From CAYLZW01 sp964388085 (lineage in GTDB: Bacteria > Myxococcota > UBA727 > CAYLZW01), in the NCBI GenBank assembly GCA_964388085.1, contig CAYLZW010000287.1:1-7397 (forward strand): DNA of 7,397 bases, in the 5' to 3' direction. Of this stretch, positions 1 through 5,340 are shown one piece after another. The notes under the pieces are model-generated. The model ran no database searches. It saw only the letters and a program-made list of their open reading frames with translations, and had not been told where the DNA came from. Every line of letters begins with the position of its first letter. Within the stretch, counting starts at the first letter, position 1. The position numbers and the translations under genes were made by a program.

Positions 1-190
1 CGGGGTAGAGGTTCGCGTAGGACTTCCGGCGCTCGAGCTTGTTGCCGTCCTCGTCACACACCTTCTTCATGTGCGCGCTGAGGATCTTCTCGGTCAACGT
101 CAAAGGCCGCCCGAAGTGAGCGCGCGCCTCGTCGTGCTTGGCCTGCATGGTGGCGTAGAGGTTCTTGATGAGCTCGATACCGTCCAGCAC
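1..190 (-). CDS. acn: Aconitate hydratase, N-terminal part (runs off left edge)
   Basis: This is the first 63 codons of an aconitase, the [4Fe-4S] enzyme that interconverts citrate and isocitrate in the TCA cycle in the cytoplasm. It is recognised from the N-terminal signature of mitochondrial-type aconitases: residues 27-41 (GRPLTLTEKILSAHM) match the 'NRPLT-AEK-L--HL' block, followed by an acidic turn and K-x-R-K-S-Y at about residues 54-58, where the family has 'RG-SYL-L-PDRV'. The iron-sulfur cysteines and active-site residues lie beyond the window edge. I chose the GTG at 190-188 because a GGAGG Shine-Dalgarno sequence (196-200) sits five bases upstream. An in-frame ATG at 235-233 would add 15 basic residues but has no good ribosome binding site. 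The gene is divergent from the small membrane-protein gene starting at 298. The family assignment rests on a short fragment but the motif is distinctive. Confidence 0.82.
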   Translation of the reverse strand, partial: MLDGIELIKNLYATMQAKHDEARAHFGRPLTLTEKILSAHMKKVCDEDGNKLERRKSYANLYP

Positions 191-195
191 GTTGG

Positions 196-200
196 CCTCC
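196..200 (-). promoter_or_regulatory. Shine-Dalgarno that sets the aconitase start
   Basis: The minus strand reads GGAGG followed by CCAAC and GTG, giving a five-base spacing. This favours the GTG at 190 over the upstream in-frame ATG at 235. Confidence 0.65.
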
Positions 201-229
201 GCTGCCCGCCTCGTGGGCTTTACCCGACC

Positions 230-258
230 GCGCATACCACTCGCCGGCGCGTTTGACA
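230..258 (-). promoter_or_regulatory. Tentative promoter of the aconitase gene
   Basis: On the minus strand CTGTCA (about 258-253) is followed after 17 bases by TATGCG (about 235-230), which would place transcription start near 223 and give a leader of roughly 30 bases before the GTG at 190. The -35 matches TTGACA at four of six positions; the -10 is poor in its second half. On the plus strand the same bases contain a perfect TTGACA (253-258), but no convincing -10 follows it at 16-18 bases. The site lies between the two divergent genes, where promoters are required, but the sequence match is weak. Confidence 0.22.
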
Positions 259-297
259 GGGGTTATCCTTGCCCACCGTCGACGGGGGTTTCCACGC

Positions 298-858
298 ATG
301 GCCTACGAGAGAGACGCTCGCACCGCGTTCGCTTCGAAGGCGCTCGAGCTGTCCGAGATGTTCATGGTCAAGTTCGGCCGGCGCTCGTTTGCGGGCGATA
401 TCGCACGCATCGTTCGCGTGGAGGCGCCGGAGGAGTCCACCGGCGGCGGCAAGCGCGCGCGCGAGCCCATCTCGCTCGTGCCCGCCGCCGGGGTGCAGGG
501 CAGCACGCTCGTCATCGGCTGGATGAACGTGGCCGAGAACCACGCGGAGCTGCGCGCGTACCCGGTGCTCGCGGAGATCCACCGCCAGCGCTTCGGTGGC
601 CGAAACCTCGACCTGCCGCGCCACGACTACGATCAGTTCCTCGACGAGGCCCGCCGCTTCTTCTCGGAAGAGGGCATCACGCTCGAGCTCGTCCAGGACG
701 TGCCCGCGCCGCCGCCGCCGCGCGCTCCCGCGAACGACCGCCCGCTGCCGCCCGCTCCTCGCCAGGCGGGGCTTAGCCTCGGCCTCGTCGGGATGCTGTT
801 GGCCGTGACCATCGCGCTCGGCGTCGCCATCGGCTGGCTGCTGTTCGCCCCCCGCTGA
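298..858 (+). CDS. Hypothetical protein with C-terminal membrane anchor
   Basis: I do not recognise this 186-residue protein. Residues 1-135 are a soluble, mixed-charge region with no signal peptide (it opens MAYERDARTAF). Residues 136-157 form a proline-rich linker (VPAPPPPRAPAN and onwards). Residues 159-183 are one strongly hydrophobic segment (LSLGLVGMLLAVTIALGVAI) ending with FAPR at the C-terminus. This arrangement suggests a tail-anchored inner-membrane protein with its main domain in the cytoplasm. I chose the ATG at 298; the open frame extends to a TTG at 253, but that TTG lies within a TTGACA hexamer in the divergent intergenic region. A G-rich stretch (283-288) upstream of 298 is a weak ribosome binding site. 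The gene is convergent with the AAA+ ATPase gene, whose stop is 21 bases away. Base composition and codon use look native. It is probably a real gene; function unknown. Confidence 0.72.
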   Translation: MAYERDARTAFASKALELSEMFMVKFGRRSFAGDIARIVRVEAPEESTGGGKRAREPISLVPAAGVQGSTLVIGWMNVAENHAELRAYPVLAEIHRQRFGGRNLDLPRHDYDQFLDEARRFFSEEGITLELVQDVPAPPPPRAPANDRPLPPAPRQAGLSLGLVGMLLAVTIALGVAIGWLLFAPR

Positions 859-879
859 GCGCTCCGCTCCTGGCTGCTA

Positions 880-1875
880 CTACCCGCCGCTCGAGGTGGA
901 CGCCGCGACCACGTCGTGCTTCTTGTCGAGCGCGAGCGACACGTCCTCGCTGTGCTTGAGCAGCACGCCGACGGTCTCCTCGAGCACCCGCACGTCGACG
1001 GCGCCGCGGCCGAGCAGCTTGAGCGCGCGCGCCCAGTCGATGACCTCGCTGATGCTGGGGGGCTTGCGAAGGTCGAGGGAGCGCAGCTTGTGGGCCGCCC
1101 CGACCACCGCGGCGGCGAGCTTCTCGTCGAGGTCGGGCACGTGCGCGCGCAGGATGGCGAGCTCGCGCTCCTTGTCCGGGAACGGCACGGTCAGGTGCAG
1201 ACAGCGACGCTTCAGCGCGTCCGACAGCTCACGGGCGTTGTTGCTCGTCAGGATCACCTGCGGCTTGTGGCGGGCCGTCAACGTGCCGAGCTCGGGGATG
1301 GTCACCTGAAAGTCCGCCAGCACCTCGAGCAGGAAGGCCTCGAACTCGGGGTCGGCCTTGTCCACCTCGTCGAGCAGCAACAAGCACGGCACCTCGGAGC
1401 GGATGGCGTGCAGCAGCGGGCGGGGCAGGAGGAAGCGCTCGGAGAAGAACGCGCTGCCCTCTCGCCCGAGCTGCTCGATGGCCTCGTCGAGGCTGCCGCG
1501 CTCGTCGATGATGGAGCCGATCTTGTCGCGCAGGATCTGGGTGTAGAGGAGCTGCTTGCCGTACTCCCACTCGTACAGCGCGCGCGTCTCATCGAGCCCC
1601 TCGTAGCACTGCAGCCGCACGAGCTTCAGGCCCTGCGCCTCGGCCATGGCGAGCGCGAGGTGCGTCTTGCCGACGCCGGCCGGGCCCTCGACGAGCAGCG
1701 GCTTCTCGAGGCGCGCGCACAGGAGGGCCGCCGTGGCGATGCCGCGATCGCTCAAGTAGCCGGCCTGCGCGAGCCGCGCGCCGGTGTCGTCGAGGTCGGT
1801 GAACGGACGCGCGGCGTGTGCCGCTTCCCCCTGAACGCGCTTTTTGGGGGTCACTTTTTTGGAGGTACGCGACAT
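880..1875 (-). CDS. MoxR/CoxD-type AAA+ ATPase
   Basis: This 331-residue protein is an AAA+ ATPase of the MoxR family, closest in pattern to CoxD-like members; these act as chaperone-like ATPases that remodel or mature protein complexes in the cytoplasm. After a basic tail (residues 1-20) come Walker A GPAGVGKT (64-71), Walker B LLLLDEVD (165-172), sensor 1 ILTSNN (208-213), a probable arginine finger pair (R223-R224 in ALKRRC) and a sensor-2/lid region with PSISEVIDWARAL (273-285). All catalytic residues are intact and the length is typical. MoxR genes usually sit next to a gene for a von Willebrand factor A protein (CoxE-like); none is present on either side here. The ATG at 1875 is the only credible start, since the next methionine is at residue 77, after Walker A. 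Its ribosome binding site (GGAG about 12 bases upstream) is poor. The start is only 39 bases from that of the divergent 82-residue gene. Client and pathway cannot be told from the sequence. Confidence 0.88.
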   Translation of the reverse strand: MSRTSKKVTPKKRVQGEAAHAARPFTDLDDTGARLAQAGYLSDRGIATAALLCARLEKPLLVEGPAGVGKTHLALAMAEAQGLKLVRLQCYEGLDETRALYEWEYGKQLLYTQILRDKIGSIIDERGSLDEAIEQLGREGSAFFSERFLLPRPLLHAIRSEVPCLLLLDEVDKADPEFEAFLLEVLADFQVTIPELGTLTARHKPQVILTSNNARELSDALKRRCLHLTVPFPDKERELAILRAHVPDLDEKLAAAVVGAAHKLRSLDLRKPPSISEVIDWARALKLLGRGAVDVRVLEETVGVLLKHSEDVSLALDKKHDVVAASTSSGG

Positions 1876-1903
1876 GGCGCCTACGGTCTCCAGAGGGAAC
1901 CAG

Positions 1904-1910
1904 AAGGAGA
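1904..1910 (+). promoter_or_regulatory. Strong Shine-Dalgarno of the 82-residue gene
   Basis: AAGGAGA lies four bases before the ATG at 1915. It decides the start of this small gene, because the same frame stays open far upstream through the antisense of the ATPase gene. Confidence 0.7.
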
Positions 1911-1911
1911 C

Positions 1912-1940
1912 CTTATGCCCCGCTTCGTCCGCCGCGTCAC
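1912..1940 (-). promoter_or_regulatory. Tentative promoter of the MoxR-type ATPase gene
   Basis: On the minus strand GTGACG (1940-1935) is followed after 17 bases by CATAAG (1917-1912); each hexamer matches the sigma-70 consensus at four of six positions. Start would be near 1905, about 30 bases before the ATG. The element overlaps the first codons of the divergent small gene, as it must given the 39-base gap. Confidence 0.25.
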
Positions 1941-2163
1941 GTCACACCTCGAGGGCCGCTTCGCCATGAGCGCCATCCTCGCGTTCTGTATGTTCTCGGC
2001 GACGTTCGCGCTCGCCACCGCCATGGGACCGGTCAAGCAGGTGCCGGCGAGCGCCGCGCTGTCCGCCGAGGCGACGGTCGCGGAGCTGCAGGTGCAGGAG
2101 CTCGTCGACGAGCGGATCCACATGCACCTGAAGCGCCTCCATGCGCTCGCTGCTGCGCAGTAG
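1915..2163 (+). CDS. Small hypothetical membrane or secreted protein
   Basis: This 82-residue protein is not recognised. It opens with a basic stretch (MPRFVRRVTSH), followed by a hydrophobic segment at about residues 18-38 (MSAILAFCMFSATFALATAM) and a hydrophilic, helix-prone tail (about 45-82) rich in Ala, Glu, Leu and Val with LQVQELVDERIHMHLK. It is either a single-pass membrane protein with a possible coiled-coil tail on the outside, or an exported protein with a signal peptide cleaved near residues 36-38. The start is well supported by AAGGAGA at 1904-1910. The open frame reaches back to 916, but everything before 1915 is antisense to the ATPase gene and is not believed. A weak promoter-like pair (TTGGAG at 1859-1864, TACGGT at 1882-1887, 17-base spacer) lies within the start of the ATPase gene. 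The gene converges on the beta-helix gene, with 42 bases between stops. Confidence 0.65.
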   Translation: MPRFVRRVTSHLEGRFAMSAILAFCMFSATFALATAMGPVKQVPASAALSAEATVAELQVQELVDERIHMHLKRLHALAAAQ

Positions 2164-2205
2164 CGACAGACGACGACCACGGGCCGCGGCTACGGCGGCG
2201 CTGTC

Positions 2206-4425
2206 TCAGTAGCCGTTCGTGGAGTACCGCCACAGCGGGACACCAACGACATCCACCGGCGCGAGCGCGCCGTGGCCGGCATAGGCCCCGCTGTTCGGCT
2301 GCAGCAAGCAGACCTCGTCCACCTCGCAGAGCCGGTCTCCATCGCCCTCGCGCTCGACCGCGTGGGCCACGACCGTGGCCAGGAGCGGCGGCGCCCCCGC
2401 GAACGTGTGCTGGTAGAGCACCACCTCCGGCCCGATGACGTTCACCTCGCGCGCGGCGGACGCGCCCGCGGCCGGCTGCGCGGTCTCGATGAGCTGACAC
2501 AGCTGCGCCCCCTGACAGCGTCCCCGGGCGTCCGACGACGTGAGGTCCGCGTTGGCGCGGACGAACGCGCGCGTGGGCGTCTCGAAGCGCGCCCACTCGA
2601 CGATGGTCTGGGCCTCGGCCTGCGTCGGGCTGACGTTCGCGTCGTTCAGCACCCCGCCGTAGATGAGGCCCGCGCTCGAGACGTTGGTCACGTGCGTGAC
2701 GTCCGCCGACGACGGCGAGCAGTTCGGCGCGCTGAAGGGAGGCGGCGTCGAGTCGCTCTGCGCGCAGCCGGTGCCGTTCTCGCCGACGCGCACGGTGCCG
2801 AGCACCTGCATGGAGTCCATGTTGTCGAGGTCGATGCCGAGCCCGTTCGCGACGACGGTGATGTCGGCGAACAACGTGCCGGGCGCGTCGTTCATCCGGA
2901 AGCCGTACTGGTTGTTCAGCGCCAGGATGCCCTCGAGGTAATTCGACACGCCGCCCGCCATGCGCACGCCGGCGTTGCCGTTGTTGATGAAGCTCGAGTG
3001 CAGCAGCACGTTGTGATCCGAGCCGCTCTGGAAGACGATGCCGCTGTCGTCGTTGCCCACGGCGCTCAAGAACACGAACGTGTTGCGGTCCGAGCCGTTG
3101 ACCTCGATGCCGTCGTTGTCGTCCGAGCCGTTGCCGGTGCCCGACACGACGAGCGTCGAGAACACGTTCTCGTGGCTGTTCGTCATGTCGATGCCCTCGG
3201 TGCTCGCGGCGATGCGCACGCGCTCGAACACGGTGCGCGTGACCTGCTCGAGCGCCAAGCCGTTGGCCCCGCCCTGGACGACGACGTCCTCGAAGAGGTT
3301 GCCGGTCAGCTCCTTCATGTCGATGGCGGACGCGCTCGGTTGGCCGGTGACGCTCAGGTGGCGCACGCGCGAGCTGCGCATCTGCTCCAGCCGGACCGTC
3401 GCGTTGTTGCCGCCCGGCGTCGACACGAACGCGCCCTCGAGCCACAAAAAGCTCGCGTTCTGGCGCGCGAAGAGCAGCGTGCCGGCCCCGGAGATGCTCT
3501 CCTGCGGCCGCAAGACGACGGAGATCCCGGCTGCGCGCACGTCGAGCGGAACGCCGCCGTTGCCGCTCACGTAGACGGCGCCCTGCTGGTTCAGCAGCGA
3601 TGACGTCGGAGCCAGCACGTCGTTTGGCCACCAGGCGGCGGCGTCGCTCTCGAACACGGCCGTGGGCGTCGTCACCGTGAGGCGGTTCGGCCGCCAGCCG
3701 TAGGGCTCGCTCGCCGCGTCGAGCAGGTCGTACAGCCGTCGCTCGGCCCGAAGACGGGCGCTGTAGGCGTAGACGACGCCCTCGAGCACCGCGCAGCGCC
3801 ACTCGAACGCGTCGAGCGCGTCGCTCGCCGAGAAGGCGTCGCACGTCGTCAGGCCGGGCAACGCCGCGCGGCGCAGCTCACCGGCGTGCAGGCAGGCCTT
3901 GCCGTAGAGCCCGACGTCGCCTTGGGAGCACACCGCGCCGGTAGCGTCGAGCAGCGAGGTGCCGTCGTTCAGCACATACGCGCTCCAGGCCGGCGCGGCG
4001 GCGTAGGCGGGCTCGACGGTGATCGGCGTCGCGAGCACGGGGCCGGCGTCGACGCCCGCGTCGGGCTCGCCCCCGTCGCCGTCGCCGCCGTCGAGAGCCC
4101 CGCCGTCGAGCTCGCCCTCTCCTTCGCCCTCACCCTCACCCTCGCCTTCACCCTCTCCCTCTCCCTCGCCTTCACCCTCTCCCTCGCCTTCACCCTCTCC
4201 CTCGCCCTCGCCCTCGCCGCCGTGTCCGCCGTCGAGGAGCCCGGCGCCGTCCTTCGGGACGCACGTCCCGTGGACGCCACACACGTAGGTCTCGTCGGCA
4301 CAGTCAGCGTCGAGGTCGCAAGGGCGGCCGTAGGCGGCGTCGGGGGGGAGAGAGCAGATCCCTCCGCTGCCAAACACGAGGGTCAGCAGCGAAAGCGCGA
4401 GAACGAGGTAGCGGCGGACGGGCAC
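2206..4425 (-). CDS. Exported right-handed beta-helix protein with Gly-Glu stalk
   Basis: This is a 739-residue exported protein built of modules. Residues 1-23 are a signal peptide (MPVRRYLVLALSLLTLVFGS). Cys24 follows as GGIC, a poor lipobox because Ile precedes the Cys, so lipidation is uncertain. A four-cysteine cluster (C36, C42, C49, C55, with CDLDADC) precedes 18 consecutive Gly-Glu pairs (70-105) and an Asp/Gly/Ala linker (106-129). A domain at about 150-280 has C166, C178, C195 and C211 with DALDAFEWRC and AAWWPND, a pattern I associate with bacterial surface beta-helix proteins. Residues about 340-545 are parallel beta-helix (PbH1/NosD-like) rungs, seen as repeated N-x-F/V and G-I/V-x-h motifs such as ENVFSTLVVSG, RNTFVFLSAVGN and HNVLLHSSFINNG. 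The C-terminal 190 residues are unassigned. No catalytic residues can be identified; such folds include carbohydrate-active enzymes and adhesins. Start is GTG at 4425; an in-frame stop lies just upstream and the ribosome binding site is weak. Confidence 0.87.
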   Translation of the reverse strand: MPVRRYLVLALSLLTLVFGSGGICSLPPDAAYGRPCDLDADCADETYVCGVHGTCVPKDGAGLLDGGHGGEGEGEGEGEGEGEGEGEGEGEGEGEGEGEGEGEGELDGGALDGGDGDGGEPDAGVDAGPVLATPITVEPAYAAAPAWSAYVLNDGTSLLDATGAVCSQGDVGLYGKACLHAGELRRAALPGLTTCDAFSASDALDAFEWRCAVLEGVVYAYSARLRAERRLYDLLDAASEPYGWRPNRLTVTTPTAVFESDAAAWWPNDVLAPTSSLLNQQGAVYVSGNGGVPLDVRAAGISVVLRPQESISGAGTLLFARQNASFLWLEGAFVSTPGGNNATVRLEQMRSSRVRHLSVTGQPSASAIDMKELTGNLFEDVVVQGGANGLALEQVTRTVFERVRIAASTEGIDMTNSHENVFSTLVVSGTGNGSDDNDGIEVNGSDRNTFVFLSAVGNDDSGIVFQSGSDHNVLLHSSFINNGNAGVRMAGGVSNYLEGILALNNQYGFRMNDAPGTLFADITVVANGLGIDLDNMDSMQVLGTVRVGENGTGCAQSDSTPPPFSAPNCSPSSADVTHVTNVSSAGLIYGGVLNDANVSPTQAEAQTIVEWARFETPTRAFVRANADLTSSDARGRCQGAQLCQLIETAQPAAGASAAREVNVIGPEVVLYQHTFAGAPPLLATVVAHAVEREGDGDRLCEVDEVCLLQPNSGAYAGHGALAPVDVVGVPLWRYSTNGY
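4111..4218 (-). repeat. Hexanucleotide tract encoding 18 Gly-Glu pairs
   Basis: Eighteen in-frame six-base units of the form GGN GAR (coding strand) encode residues 70-105 of the beta-helix protein. Glycine codons are GGC, GGA and GGT, never GGG. An 18-base higher-order unit (GGAGAG GGTGAA GGCGAG) occurs twice in tandem at 4165-4200, and a third copy with one extra GGAGAG follows at 4141-4164. This pattern indicates growth by slippage or unequal exchange; any change by whole units keeps the reading frame. Confidence 0.93.
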
Positions 4426-4447
4426 GTGATGGATTCTCGCGCGTTAG

Positions 4448-4488
4448 CACCGGTTGCGCATCCCCCTCGGCGCAGGTTTCCACCGGTT
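4448..4488. repeat. Direct octamer repeat CACCGGTT, two copies
   Basis: CACCGGTT occurs at 4448-4455 and again at 4481-4488. The core ACCGGT is itself a palindrome. Spacing of 33 bases puts the copies on the same face of the helix, which would fit a pair of operator half sites, but no regulator is known. Confidence 0.4.
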
Positions 4489-4489
4489 A

Positions 4490-4503
4490 CCGCCGATCGG
4501 CGG
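4490..4503. promoter_or_regulatory. Perfect 14-bp palindrome, possible operator
   Basis: CCGCCGATCGGCGG equals its own reverse complement. It lies ten bases before the Shine-Dalgarno of the plsC gene, where a bound repressor or an RNA hairpin could affect expression. In GC-rich DNA short palindromes arise by chance, so this is tentative. Confidence 0.35.
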
Positions 4504-4513
4504 AGAGCTTGTC

Positions 4514-4520
4514 GGGAGGA
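4514..4520 (+). promoter_or_regulatory. Shine-Dalgarno that sets the plsC start
   Basis: GGGAGGA is five bases before the GTG at 4526. This favours that GTG over the in-frame TTG at 4454, which lies in the divergent control region. Confidence 0.65.
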
Positions 4521-4525
4521 GCGGC

Positions 4526-5314
4526 GTGGCCGAAGAGCAAACCGTCGTGGATCACCAAGGGGCGCGCGCGGTGCGCACGTCGTGGCGCACCTACCTCGTG
4601 CTCGCGCATACCTTGCGGAGCTCCGCCGCCGTCGTCGTCAGGTCGCTCTCCGGCCGGCTCTCGCCCGAGCGCGCCGAGACCATCATGCAGCGCTGGGCGG
4701 ACGGGATCTTCGCGGTCGCCAAGGTCACGCTGCGCGCGCGCGGTCGGGAGCGGCTCGAGCGGGGCCGCGCCTACGTCCTCTTGTCGAACCATGTCTCGCT
4801 GCTCGACACGCCGTGCGTGCTCGGCACCTTCCCGGGCGTGCTGCGCTTCTTGTCCAAGATCGAGCTCCGCTCCGTGCCCGTGTTCGGCGCCGCCATGGAG
4901 AAGATCGGCGTCGTCTTCGTGGACCGAAAGAACCTCTCGCGCGCCATCGATCAGCTCGAGGCGGCCAAGGCGCTCGTCGGGCGCGGCGTCTCGCTCTGGG
5001 TGGCGGCCGAGGGAACGCGCTCGCGCGACGGACGGCTCTATCCGTTCAAGAAGGGCGGCTTTCACGTCGCCATCTCGCTCGGCGCGCCCATCGTGCCGGT
5101 ATGGATCCAGGGCACCCTCGACGTCATCCCTCCCGACCAGTGGGGCTCGGTGACCGGCCAGACGGTGACGGTCTCGTACGGCGAGCCCATCCCGACCGAG
5201 GGCAAGACGACCGACGACATCCCGGCGCTGATGCGAGAGACGCGGGCCGCGATGCTCGAGATGGCCCGCGCGGCCGGCGCTCGCGACGATGTGGACGCGG
5301 CATCCGGCACATGA
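4526..5314 (+). CDS. plsC: 1-acyl-sn-glycerol-3-phosphate acyltransferase (PlsC family)
   Basis: This 262-residue protein belongs to the PlsC/LPLAT acyltransferase family, whose typical member transfers an acyl chain to the sn-2 position of lysophosphatidic acid at the inner membrane to make phosphatidic acid. The four family motifs are present in order: the catalytic H(X4)D block NHVSLLD (88-94, His89 and Asp94), the substrate region from VFGAAMEKIG through FVDRKN (119-136), EGTRSRDG followed by PFKKGGF (162-179), and VPVWIQGT (190-197). A moderately hydrophobic N-terminal region (about 21-40) could associate with the membrane. Length is typical. The GTG at 4526 is chosen for its strong Shine-Dalgarno; starting at the TTG at 4454 would add 24 poorly conserved-looking residues. 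The lectin lipoprotein gene follows 26 bases downstream on the same strand, so the two may be cotranscribed. The exact acyl acceptor is not certain, as the family also includes lyso-ornithine lipid and other acyltransferases. Confidence 0.9.
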   Translation: MAEEQTVVDHQGARAVRTSWRTYLVLAHTLRSSAAVVVRSLSGRLSPERAETIMQRWADGIFAVAKVTLRARGRERLERGRAYVLLSNHVSLLDTPCVLGTFPGVLRFLSKIELRSVPVFGAAMEKIGVVFVDRKNLSRAIDQLEAAKALVGRGVSLWVAAEGTRSRDGRLYPFKKGGFHVAISLGAPIVPVWIQGTLDVIPPDQWGSVTGQTVTVSYGEPIPTEGKTTDDIPALMRETRAAMLEMARAAGARDDVDAASGT

Positions 5315-5340
5315 TGCAGCGGCAGTGGTAACGTGGGCGG

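Larger units (their letters stand above)
4426..4525. promoter_or_regulatory. Divergent control region between beta-helix and plsC genes
   Basis: This 100-base gap separates the starts of two divergent genes and must hold both promoters unless they lie in the coding regions. I could not find a convincing -35/-10 pair in either direction. It does hold a perfect 14-base palindrome (4490-4503) and two direct copies of CACCGGTT (4448-4455 and 4481-4488) whose starts are 33 bases apart, about three helical turns. Confidence 0.45.

Noticed and set aside
253..297. Upstream TTG start extending the 186-residue protein by 15 residues
   Set aside because: The TTG is part of a TTGACA hexamer in the divergent promoter region and lacks a ribosome binding site; the ATG at 298 is preferred.
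857..869. Short hairpin between the convergent genes at 858 and 880
   Set aside because: GAGCG and CGCTC form only a five-base stem with a three-base loop and no U-run; too weak to call a terminator.
1841..1860. T5 and T6 runs with a G5 between, as a terminator or phase-variable homopolymer
   Set aside because: They encode the Lys-rich N-terminal tail of the ATPase (KKVTPKK on the minus strand), and no stem precedes them; the runs are too short to argue for phase variation.
916..1914. Long plus-strand open frame running into the 82-residue gene (total 415 codons)
   Set aside because: This part is antisense to the intact ATPase gene and its translation is low-complexity Arg/Leu/Glu/Ala. Only the part from 1915, with a strong ribosome binding site, is credible.
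2272..3603. 443-codon plus-strand frame antisense to the beta-helix gene
   Set aside because: It is a high-GC shadow with no domain, no ribosome binding site and Ala/Arg/Val/His-rich composition.
2033..3844. 603-codon minus-strand frame overlapping the beta-helix gene
   Set aside because: Its translation is Arg-rich and repetitive, typical of a shifted frame in GC-rich coding DNA; the beta-helix frame has a signal peptide and recognisable domains.
4111..4218. Hexanucleotide tract as a CRISPR array or origin iterons
   Set aside because: There are no spacers, and the units are codon pairs in frame with a clear gene.
4019..4288. Ser-Pro repeat protein on the plus strand
   Set aside because: The Ser-Pro repeat is just another reading frame of the hexanucleotide tract that encodes Gly-Glu on the minus strand.
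3886..5331. 481-codon plus-strand frame spanning the control region and plsC
   Set aside because: It overlaps the Gly-Glu tract in antisense and the plsC gene out of frame, and shows no family motifs.
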